Both the position numbers and the translations under genes were made by a program. From Meconema thalassinum (taxonomy: Eukaryota > Arthropoda > Insecta > Orthoptera > Tettigoniidae), in assembly GCA_946902985.2 (NCBI GenBank), contig OX336395.1:293069065-293133064 (forward strand): 64,000 nucleotides of DNA. The letters are read 5' to 3'. This document shows, one piece after another, positions 21,974 through 30,690 of the stretch; position 1 is the stretch's first letter; the number at the start of each line of letters is the position of its first letter. The notes beneath the pieces are model-generated. The model was not told where the DNA came from. It did no database searches and saw nothing but the letters and a program-made list of their open reading frames with translations.

Positions 21974-23677
21974 CTTCTTCTTCTTATTCATCATCATCAT
22001 CATCTTGCACAGTTTCCAGCCACTGGCCGGGTCTGTTTGGAACACAAGCCTCTCCAACGTCTTCTGTCTTCCCACCATCTCTCAGCCTCCACCCTTGTCC
22101 AGTCTTCTCTCTTCTTCACGCTTTCTTCCACCCCCTTCAGCCACCTGTCTCCCGGTCTTCCCCTCGGTCTCTTTCCTTCCCACTTCGTCTCATGTACTCT
22201 CCTGGGTATCCTCTTCTCCTCCATTCGTTTTACATGTCCATACCATCTAAGTCTAGATTTCTCTATACCATCCTGTAATGGTTCCTCCTTCATTAATTCT
22301 CTAGTCCTCTCATTTCTTATTCTGTCCATCTTTGTAGCTTCAATACTGCTTCTCAAGAACCTCATCTCACTGGCCTGTATTTTGCTCTTCTCCCTTCCTT
22401 TCATAACCCAGGTCTCCGAGGCATACGTCAGGATAGGGACATAGTACGTCCGATATATGATCTTTTTGCTGTTCTGAGGGACATCCTTGCTCCATAACAT
22501 GCTTCTCACACTCCTCCGAAATGCTTCTGCCTGCCTCCCCCGCTCATTTATTTCTCTATCATTTCTTCCATTATCTTGTATCAGGCTTCCCAGATACTTG
22601 AAACTCTCCACTTTCTTCAGCTGTTCCCCACCAATTGTTATTCCCGTTGTGGTCCCTTTCCTTCTTCCTTGTTGTGATCACCATCTCACTCTTATTTATG
22701 CTAAATTTCATCCCATATCCTTGTATTATTCCTTCCCACACGTCCAACTGTTCCTGTACCTCCTCCTCCTTGTTTCCCCAAATCATCAAATCATCTGCAA
22801 ATAGCATTGCTTTCATCTTTCCTTCCCCAGTTACTTGTGCCACTCGGGTCTTTATGTCATCCATCACCACAATGAAAATTAACGGTGACAGTGCACTTCC
22901 TTGTTTCAGGCCGTTTCTCTGTTCCAACCAGTCTGATCTCTCTCCTCCCACTTTCACACAGCTCACGCTTCCCTTGTACATCTCCTTTATCCTCTTTATA
23001 GTCCATTTCTCTACTCCTCTATCCTCCAGGGACTTCCATACTTTGTTTCTGCATACACTGTCATATGCTTTCTCAATGTCCAGGAAGGCCATCAGTAGAT
23101 CTGTTCCATACTCATAGTGCTGTTCTTGTAACTGCCTTACAGCAAAAATCAAATCCACTGTGGACCTTCCTGCTCTGAAGCCATGTTGTTCTTCCCTCAT
23201 CCCTCCTTCTATCCTTGTCCTAATTCTCTTTTCCAAAACTTTCTCGAAGATCTTTGCACAATGACTCATCAGTGTTATTCCCCGATAGTTTCTGCAATCT
23301 GTTCTACTACCTTTCTTGAAGATCGGGACAATGATTCCTTTTTTCCAGTCCTCGGGGGTCTTCCTTTCCTTCCATGCTGTCCTCATCACTCGGTACAGCC
23401 ACTGTATCCCCACCTCTCCTGCTGCTCTCACCATCTCCACACTCAACTCATCCACACCCGGTGCCTTCCCTCCTTTCATCTTGTTCACTGCATCTTCCAC
23501 TTCTTTCCATGTTAAGTCCTTTTCTGTTTGCAGTTCATCTTCCTCTTCCCCGATTTCTTCCTCCTCACCATCTTTTCCATTTGGGTTCAGAAGTTCTTCA
23601 AAATATTCTTTCCACATTTTCTTCAGTTCTTCCCTATTTTCTATCTCTTGTCCCCTTTTGTTCACCATTCTAACATA

Positions 23678-25139
23678 CAGGTCTGACGTTTAATTTTGGC
23701 CGGTGGCCGTGAAACCCGCGCATTGAAGCGAGTCTTCTACTACTACGCAGCTGATTCAGGGAGCACCAGCTGGCTGGCTGGCTAAGGTCAAAACTGAATG
23801 CCCATGTTTTGCCATTATAGAGTCAATAAGATACGACTTGTATTGTGGCTTATGTGCTTTTATTAAAGTGTACAACTGCACTTTCAGCATACTGTTATGG
23901 AAGGGAACATTATTGCTGGAAAGCCATTCTTGCATCTCGGCCTTAGAGCTAGAGCTTGTTGGCGCCCTGTTGATCTGAGTGTTGTGGTAAGGGGCATTAT
24001 CCACTACGAGAACAGAATTAGGAGGGAGGTTCGGAATTAATTTCTCTTGAAGCCACTTTTGATAATTTGCCGTGTTCATTTCATCGTGATAATCGCCGGT
24101 CTTTTGACGCGATTTAAACATAAGCAATGCTCCTGGAACGAAACCTGTTCGACCCCCTGCATGGACAATTATAATTCTTTGGCCTTTCGAAATGGGCGAC
24201 AGCAATCCTGAGTTGGTGTCATCTGTCCAGTTTTTTGGTCTAGTGTGGCTACTATGAAGGAAAGTCTCGTCTTCATAAAAAATAGGCCGCTCTTCTTCTC
24301 TATATTTCCGAATAGCTAGCAAGTAGGCAACACTCTGAGACCTTATGTCCTCTCTCTCAATCAGAGCCGCTCTGTTATTTCGCGTTTTCTTCCATTTAAA
24401 CCCCATGTTTCCTAATATTATTTTCAGACTAGTACTGCCACCCTTGTAGTTAATGGTATCCCTAAGTTTCAGGAGAAGTCTACCAACAGTAGGTACAATT
24501 TTCTCCTGAGTGTAGAAGTTATAAATTGTTCTTCTAATTACAGCCACATCGAAATTGTCTATGTTTGTTATTCGCTTTGGAAGGTGATGGTGTTTGCCCG
24601 GAGTACCGAACGAGGTGCCTTGTTCTTCACATTCAGCAGCTTCTTTTAAGATTCTTCTAAGTCTCCTCTCCGAAATTCCCGTTGCCTCAACTACCCTTTG
24701 CTGAACTCTTTTTAGCGGTATTGTTACAGTGCCTGCAGTGCCTTCCCGTTTCATAAACGAATGAACGTTGTTGACAACCTCCCGAGCCTGGCTATGTAAT
24801 GTATTGGAGCGCAGTTTGGAGATTATAGGCGGCATTTCTAAGTGCTCGTCAACTTACAAAACTGCACGATGAATGAATGAATATTTGTGAAGCAACACCA
24901 CTTTATTACACCACACTACACTCACAGAAGAAGCTTAAAAGACATAAGGGAACGTATGTTAGCACGACAAACCTCTCGCAGCACTGAGTTAACCATTGAA
25001 CCTCCTTCCTTCCTCCGTTCCTACTGAGCGTGCGTGCATGCAGTTGTTACAGCGCATGCTCACAATAAGAAGGCTTGCTGGCTGGCCAGAATTTACTGCG
25101 CAGGCAGCAAGCACCGGCCAAAATTAAACGTCAGACCTG
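23678..25139 (-). mobile_element. Sailor-like (DD82E) IS630/Tc1/mariner transposon
   Basis: Perfect 28-bp terminal inverted repeats (23678-23705 and 25112-25139, starting CAGGTCTGACGTTTAATT) are flanked by TA at 23676-23677 and 25140-25141. The element is 1462 bp with one transposase frame on the minus strand. It is inserted in the LINE C coding region and keeps that frame in phase. Perfect inverted repeats suggest a recent insertion by a transposase supplied in trans. Confidence 0.92.
23756..24835 (-). pseudogene. Sailor-like transposase lacking its C-terminus
   Basis: A 359-residue frame with an N-terminal helix-turn-helix region (RVVEATGISERRLRRILKE) and the RNase H-like core of an ITm transposase. 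The first Asp lies in YEDETFLHSSHT (D189) and the second in VVDNAPYHN (D279). In related proteins, HSV(L/V).LPPYHPDLNPIE supplies the third acidic residue. Here the frame runs HSVLTL and then ASQPAGAP and a stop, so that Glu and the following C-terminal part are absent. If the usual motif were present, the second Asp and the Glu would be about 82 residues apart, the spacing that defines the Sailor lineage. An internal deletion next to the left inverted repeat is the simplest cause. The protein could bind inverted repeats but should not cut DNA. Confidence 0.85.
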
Positions 25140-26520
25140 TAATCCGTAGGATCCTTCCGCCTCTTATTTTTTACCATCCCATACAGGACCTTTTTTGTAC
25201 CTTCACTATCCTCCTCCATCATCTTTGTCCACTCTTCCATCCACTTCCTTCTCTCCTCAGCCACCACTCTCTTCACCTCCTTCTTTCTTTCCTGGTACTC
25301 TTCCCTTGTCTCTACCGTCCTATTTTGATACCACCTCCTAAAGTCTCTATTCTTTTCCCTTACTATATCTTTTGTCTTCTCATTCCACCATGGTGTTTCC
25401 TTCCACCTCTTCTTACTACTTGTCCTCCCACATACTGCTTCTGCTGCACCTACTAGTGTCTTCTTAAATCTAGCCCATTCCTCTTCCACCCCTCTTTCTT
25501 CATCTGTTGGAATTCCTTCCTTTACCATTTTGAGGTACTCGACCCTTCTATCCCCTTCTTTCAGTTTCCATATCCTTATACGTCTTTCCTGGTTCTCAGT
25601 CCCTTTCTTCTCCTTACTCCCTCTCAGGTTCATTACCAGCAATCAATGGTCGCTATCCAGGTTCTCCGATGGTATAACCTTGATGTCCGTGATGTTCTTA
25701 TTTAGTTCTTTCTCATACAGTATATAGTCAACCACCGACTTCCTGGTCAAGTCATCACTGTACCATGTGATTGTGTGGCTCTCTCTTTTCTTAAACCAGG
25801 AGTTCCCAACTAGCAGGCTGTTCCTCTGGGAGAAGTCCAACAGTCTCTTTCCTTCTTCATTTCTTCCGCCCCAACCCTCTGGTCCTAGAACACTCTCATA
25901 ACCTTGTCTTTCTCTTCCTACATGGGCATTGAGGTCCCCCATAACAATCATATTTCTTCCTACCAGCTGCTTCTGCAATTCCTCTTCAAACTCCTCCTTC
26001 TCTTCAGAGGCGCAGCCTACTTGTGGAGCATACACTTGCACTATTTCTACGGTCTCTCCCCTCAGTGCTACTTTCACTTTCATCATCCTATCACTTATTC
26101 TCCTCACTTCTTCTTTTAAACCATCTTGTACTACTACTCCCACTCCATTCCTCTTTCCCTCTTCGTTCCCACTCCAGTACAGTCGATAACCTTTTCTCAG
26201 TACTCTCCTTCCTTCCCCTTTCCACTTTGTTTCTGCCAATCCCAATAAATCCAACTTCCTTCTCTCCATCATATCCACTATCTCCTCCACCTTCCCCGTC
26301 AGCGTTCTTAGGTTTAAAGTTCCAAATCTTAGTCCGTGTGTACAGCCGTGTCGTCGTCTATTAAATCCATCCTGTCCGAGGCTCGTTCCATTTTTGAAAG
26401 CATTTGGTTTCATCCACTACTGGCTTGCTGGGCCTATCGTAGCTTCACCAGAGCCCCGTTAGCCGTCACTTTTCAGGGTTCCTGTAGGACCTTCACAGCT
26501 ACCGTAACGGTCCCGGGGCA

Positions 26521-26619
26521 CACGAAGTCCCCACTGTACTTCGCCCCTACAGGCATCCCCTACTTTGTGCCGTTGCCCGTCTCCCACGACGTGGACGAGG
26601 GGTTGGACTTATGGGAGAC
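26521..26619 (-). ncRNA. HDV-like self-cleaving ribozyme candidate at LINE C 5' end
   Basis: Read on the minus strand from 26619, the first base after the duplicated target, the order matches HDV-like ribozymes. P1 is GTCTCCCA (26619-26612) with TGGGAGAC (26586-26579). P2 is AAGTCC (26610-26605) with GGACTT (26530-26525). An L3-like CCCCTCG lies between. GGGCAAC follows P1 directly (26578-26572), as in genomic HDV. A short P4 is GGCA/TGCC (26571-26568, 26555-26552). GGCGAA (about 26543) matches the catalytic-cytosine segment. Such ribozymes are known at the 5' ends of R2 and some RTE elements, where cleavage frees the transcript's 5' end. Doubts: P3 is weak and the strand joining P4 to P2 is several bases longer than in HDV. 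Confidence 0.6.
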
Positions 26620-26841
26620 CTTCTTCTTCTTATTATTATTATTATTAAATAAATGAAATTAATAAAACAATAGTAATAAATACAACATTTTGAAATGTGT
26701 AGTTATGCCCTTTGGCAAAATGTTGAAAAATATAAATAACCCACGGCAAAGAGGGTGTTTACGTCCTTTCATTTGAATCCTTGCACGACTTTTTACAATT
26801 ATTGGTTTGCCAGATATTTTAAAAATGTCGTTATGCCCTTT

Positions 26842-27179
26842 ATAAGCCTCCGTAGCTTAGGCGGCAGCACGCCGGCCTCTCACCGCTGGGTCCGTGGTTC
26901 AAATCCCGGTCACTCCATGTGAGATCTGTGCTGGACAAAACGAAGGCAGACAGGTTTTTCTCCGGGTACTCCGGTTTTCCCCGTCAAAATTTCATTCCAG
27001 CAACACTCCCCACTTTCACTTCATTTCATCTGTCATTCTTTTAATCATTGCCCCAGAGGATTGCGTCAGGCCTCGGCAGCCAGCACAGTTCATATCCTCG
27101 CCGCTAGATGGGGACTTCATTCATTCCATTCCTGACCCGGTCGGAGACTGGAAGCAGGCTGTGGATTTTTCATTTTTCA
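26842..27179 (+). mobile_element. SINE-5, tRNA-derived, with 12-bp duplication
   Basis: gttatgcccttt at 26830-26841 and 27180-27191 bounds 338 bp. The head has box A 'gtagcttaggcggc' and box B 'gtggttcaaatccc', typical of a RNA polymerase III promoter. The body contains 'ctccgggtactccggttttcccc' split over a short run, and ends in a T-rich tail. The host text 'ttatgccctttggcaaaa' also occurs at 26704, so the target was already repetitive. Confidence 0.85.
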
Positions 27180-27191
27180 GTTATGCCCTTT

Positions 27192-27828
27192 GGCAAAAAC
27201 TAAAAGAATTATTATTACCATCATTATTATTACTAACATTATCACAGTTACTATTATTGTTTGCACTTCTTCAGACAGAACATCTGTGTAGGCCTACTTG
27301 AGTCTTGCAATACTAAAATTTTCTGTTTCACTTTCATTATCTTGAACATATTAACATATTTACAATACTTTCTAGAGAATAAAACTCCGATTTATTTATT
27401 AAATATTATTTTAATACACAATGCCGATCTTTCTTCATCCAGTGAAACAGTCAGATTTTCTGAAATATTTAACATATTGCCCGAGCAGTATACAAAATTT
27501 TCAAATCGATTTTTTCGACATTCAATAAATTCTGTCCTATAACTTCCATGTTTCATAAAATAATCAGTTTTTAAGATAAATACTTCTAGTTTTCACGAAA
27601 GTGATCGCAAATGTACCTACTATCAAAATATAAAATAAACCTCAAATGAGATTTTCCGACTTACGGTATGGTTTCCTGGGAAACGTCACATATGAAAATG
27701 TCTCTATATACTGAAAGATAAGTTGATTGTTGATCATCATTTTTCATACCTTCAAAATTTCTAAAGCATCCACACTTTTCTGTAAAAATAATAAATTGTC
27801 ATTATGTTGCAGCCGTCTCACTGTAGCC
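27192..27828. other. No gene recognised
   Basis: AT-rich sequence. The only notable item is 'cttacggtatggtttcctggga' near 27660, an inverted relative of the text near 17490-17510. Confidence 0.45.
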
Positions 27829-28562
27829 CACCCGTGGGCCACACTGACACAGTGAAAAAAAAAAAGTATTTTAACTGGTTAAGTACATAAATAAGCACTG
27901 AAATAAAAAAAAATAATGCCAGAAAACACTACAGCACATTCAGTTTCCCAAAATTTACAGAAAATTTGAGATATGACTTTAGTCTTTTTGTTTTGCCATT
28001 TGCCATATGCACAGGGAACCGGCAACAGTGATCTGATGCCTTTCATGGGGACTGAAGCAATATCTGCAACCTCTGGGTAAAATCAACTGCCTATCATTTT
28101 TGCACTTTTTCTTAAGAATTTTACTTCATAATTTCCATCATCTAGCCTAAATCTCGTTTGACTTCCCTGATGTAAAATCTTGAGTATGTGCCTGAAAACT
28201 CGACCAGAACGAAGTCACCTTCCTTAGGTTTGCGAGTACATTGATGAAATGTTAGGAGCTCTATTTCTTCATTATCTGATGAGCTGCCTGAATTAGAAGC
28301 ATCATCATCATCCATAGAAATGTCTGTAGGTAGGGCTGGCGGCCTTCTTAGATTTCAAGTTCCTTCCTCCAGCTCTTTTGATTTGTTTTTTTATTTGTGG
28401 ACTAAAGAGCAAATTTTCTTTTTTCTGGGGTGCCAGTTGGAATGAAAGATCTTCCCTTTTCTTTCCTAGAAGTTGACTCTGCCTTCTCCTCAGCTTTGGG
28501 GTAGCTCCATATATCATTCTCACTGTAGCCCACCCTACTGTGTCTCACTGTGGCCCACTAGT
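27829..28562 (-). mobile_element. Remnant of a pogo/jerky-like DNA transposon
   Basis: The left end 'cgtgggccacactgacacag' is inverted at the right end 'ctgtgtctcactgtggcccac' (28539-28559), so the segment looks like one internally deleted element. 'ctcactgtagcccaccc' recurs outside and inside both ends. The interior is the C-terminal part of a transposase gene on the minus strand. The exact target duplication is not clear. Confidence 0.55.
27960..28523 (-). pseudogene. C-terminal part of a pogo/jerky-like transposase
   Basis: Across shifted frames the minus strand reads a Lys-rich segment (KKQIKRAGGRNLKSKKAA), an acidic linker (MDDDDASNSGSSDNEEIE), then EGDFVLVEFSG. After a stop come DDGNYEVKFLRKSAKM and FYPEVADIASVP. 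Acidic linkers followed by a (D)FVLV.F tail are common at the ends of pogo/Tigger and jerky-type transposases in arthropods. The catalytic DDE core is absent, so this is an internally deleted element. The assignment rests on memory of that tail and is tentative. Confidence 0.5.
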
Positions 28563-28626
28563 GACATGTAAAAGCAATCATGTTTACTTTCTAAACTACA
28601 ACACTGAACAAGCTGACAATTCCAAT

Positions 28627-29010
28627 AATAATAATAATATCGTATGGCCTCAGGTGCCGGGTGCAAGCTTTGTAATTTGACACCCAGAGGGTAGCTTGCA
28701 TGTCGAATTTCGTTGTTCCTTGAATCACTATGAAAGTCAAGGAGGTTAGATATCTACGCTCCTTGAACACTATAGCGCTTTCTAGTAGAGAAATGAGGAA
28801 CTTTGTGTTGGCGGAAATTCCCGAGGTTAATTTTGCCATTATGAACTCGGCCTGCTGAATTCAAATGGGTTCTTTGACATGCCTACATCGTATGACATGT
28901 GTATCGTATTTTTGCCGCCTTTCAAAAATCACTTACCACGGCCAGGAGCGAACCTGCAATCTTGGGGTTAGTAGACCGACACGCTATCCACTCACCCACC
29001 ATGGCAAGCT
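28627..29010 (-). mobile_element. SINE-3, tRNA-derived, with 8-bp duplication
   Basis: attccaat (28619-28626 and 29011-29018) flanks 384 bp. On the minus strand the head reads 'ccatggtgggtgagtggatagcg' in part, with box B 'gcaggttcgctcc'. The tail is an (AAT)n run seen at 28627-28640. Fragments of the family occur at 54995-55095 and 57295-57420. Confidence 0.82.
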
Positions 29011-29093
29011 ATTCCAATTGTTATTTAGTAATATGTATTTCGACCATATCATATTCATTAATATACAATGATACATATAACTACACACATCAA

Positions 29094-30548
29094 AAAAAGT
29101 TTTGCATCACCTCGGTTCCAAGAGTTCCGGAACCGTTAAATACAAAGGGAATAGAGATCAACACAAACAACATTTCAGCTCGTTTTATTGCTCATGAGAC
29201 CCACACATTGCATGTTGTACCATCATACAGCTAGACTTTCAGCATTTGTGGTCCAGATTGCAGTACACACCACTACCTCTAATACCCAGTAGCACGTCCT
29301 CTTGCATTGATGCATGCCTGTATTCGCCGTGGCATACTATCCACAAGTTCATCAAGACACTGTTGGTCCAAATTGTCCCACTCCTCAACGACAATTCGGC
29401 GTAAATCTCTCAGAGTGGTTGGTGGGTCAAGACGTCCATAAACAGCCCTTTTCAACATATCCCAGGCATGTTCGATAGGGTTCATGTCTGGCGAACATGC
29501 TGGCCACTGTAGTCGAGCGATGTCGTTATCTTGAAGGAACGCATTCACAAGATGTGCACGATGAGGTCGAGAATTGTCGTCCATGAAGACAAATGCCTCT
29601 CCAATATTCTGCCGATATGGTTGCACTATGGGTCGGAGGATGTCATTCAGGTATCGTAAAGCCGTTTTGGAGCCTTCCATGACCACCAGTGGCGTACGTC
29701 GGCCCCACATAATGCCACCCCAAAACATCAGGGAACCACCACCTTGCTGCACTCGCTGGACAGTGTGTCTAAGACGTTCAGCCTGACCAGGGTGCCTCCA
29801 AACACGTCTCCGACGATTGTCTGTTTGAAGGCATATGCGACACTCATCGGTGAAGAGAACGTGATGCCAATTCCGTGGGGTCCATTCAGCATGTTGTTGG
29901 GCCCATCTGTACCGCGCTGCATGGTGTCGGGGTTGCAAAGCTGGACCTCGCCATGGACGTCGGGAGTGAAGTTGCGCATCATGCAGCCTATTGCGCACAG
30001 TTTGAGTTGAAACACGACGTCCTGTGGCTGAACGAAACGCATTATTCAACATGGTGGCATTGCTGTCAGGGTTCCTCCGAGCGGCAATCCGTAAGTAGCG
30101 GTCATCCACTACAGTAGTAGCCCTTGGGCGGCCTGAGCGAGGCCTGTCATCGACAGTTCCTGTATCTCTGTACCTCCTCCATGTCCGAACAACATCGCTT
30201 TGGTTCACTCTGAGACGCCTGGAAACTTCCCTTGTTGAGAGCCCTTCTTGACACAAAGTAACAATGCGGACGCGATCGAACTGCGGTATTGACCTTCTAG
30301 GCATGGTAGAACTACAGACAACATGAGCAGCGTACCTTCGTCCTGGTGGAATGACTGGAACTGATCGGCTGTCGTACCCCCTCCGTCTAATAGGCCCTGC
30401 TCATGCATGGTTGTTTACATCTTTGAGCAGTTTTAGTGACATCTATGAACAGTCAAAGGGACTGTATCTTGGATACAATATACACAGTCAACGTCTATAT
30501 GCCGGAGATCTGGGAACCGAGGTGATGCAAAACTTTTTTTGATGTGTG
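29094..30548 (-). mobile_element. Complete Tc1-like transposon
   Basis: Perfect 36-bp terminal inverted repeats start CACACATCAAAAAAAG and continue with imperfect pairing. They are flanked by TA at 29092-29093 and 30549-30550. The 1455-bp element holds one uninterrupted transposase gene on the minus strand. Ends, target duplication and gene are all intact, so it is a candidate autonomous copy. Confidence 0.93.
29279..30304 (-). CDS. Tc1-like DD34E transposase, intact
   Basis: A 341-residue protein with the order expected of Tc1 transposases. The N-terminal paired helix-turn-helix has EGLSTREVSRRLRVNQSDV, with the GRPR motif at about residues 57-60 (SGRPRATT). The catalytic domain has D153 (FTDECR), D243 (FMDDNSRPHRA) and E278 (SPDMNPIEHAWD). 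The last two are separated by 34 residues, hence DD34E. The glycine-rich box is GGGSLMFWGGI. The length is normal for the family, and the Met at 30304 opens directly with MPRRSIPQFDR, as in relatives. It cuts and rejoins element ends at TA dinucleotides in the nucleus. There is no frameshift or stop. Cys in FTDECR, where relatives often have Ser, is a possible weakening but is not a catalytic position. Confidence 0.93.
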   Translation of the reverse strand: MPRRSIPQFDRVRIVTLCQEGLSTREVSRRLRVNQSDVVRTWRRYRDTGTVDDRPRSGRPRATTVVDDRYLRIAARRNPDSNATMLNNAFRSATGRRVSTQTVRNRLHDAQLHSRRPWRGPALQPRHHAARYRWAQQHAEWTPRNWHHVLFTDECRICLQTDNRRRRVWRHPGQAERLRHTVQRVQQGGGSLMFWGGIMWGRRTPLVVMEGSKTALRYLNDILRPIVQPYRQNIGEAFVFMDDNSRPHRAHLVNAFLQDNDIARLQWPACSPDMNPIEHAWDMLKRAVYGRLDPPTTLRDLRRIVVEEWDNLDQQCLDELVDSMPRRIQACINARGRATGY

Positions 30549-30690
30549 TATAAAAAAAACAACAAAGAGAGAAAAAGAACTTTTCTATATGATTACGCTG
30601 ATACACACAAAACCGTCAATTTATTGAAGAAGCAAGGCAAGGATGTTTAGCTTACATGTGGCTAGAATGAAAATTGGTCCTTAATAGTTG

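Larger units (their letters stand above)
22000..26413 (-). pseudogene. LINE C endonuclease-reverse transcriptase, nearly intact
   Basis: Only three lesions separate this from one frame of about 980 codons. A nonsense codon at 25643-25645 stands where relatives have DHR; TGA for CGA is a CpG transition. A Sailor-like insertion of 1462 bp plus TA (1464 bp, frame-preserving) lies at 23678-25141. One extra base in a G-run lies near 22650. Endonuclease: FGTLNLRTLTGK, AETKWKG, QVYAPQVG, VMGDLNAHVG, VVDYIL, LDSDH. RT: GVDELSVEMVRAAG, NYRGITLMS, FLDIEKAYDSV, NGLKQGSALSPL and FADD (22790-22801). C-terminus: PILTYASETW, QASEMRFLRS, WYGHVKRM. The stop is again the first TGA of the tail repeat. The Met at 26413 is chosen because it opens the frame about 200 bp after the element start. 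Confidence 0.9.
21989..26619 (-). mobile_element. LINE C, full-length RTE-like element with a DNA transposon inside
   Basis: cttcttcttcttatt (21974-21988 and 26620-26634) flanks the element, a 15-bp duplication within a TTC/ATT microsatellite. Removing the inserted Sailor-like transposon (23678-25139 plus one TA) leaves about 3.17 kb. That comprises a roughly 200-bp 5' UTR beginning with an HDV-ribozyme-like fold, one long gene, and a (TGA)n 3' end. It is the best-preserved RTE lineage in the window apart from LINE D. Confidence 0.9.

Noticed and set aside
22005..26364. Numerous Ser/Pro/Leu-rich plus-strand frames
   Set aside because: They are complements of LINE C coding sequence; the minus strand carries all recognisable motifs.
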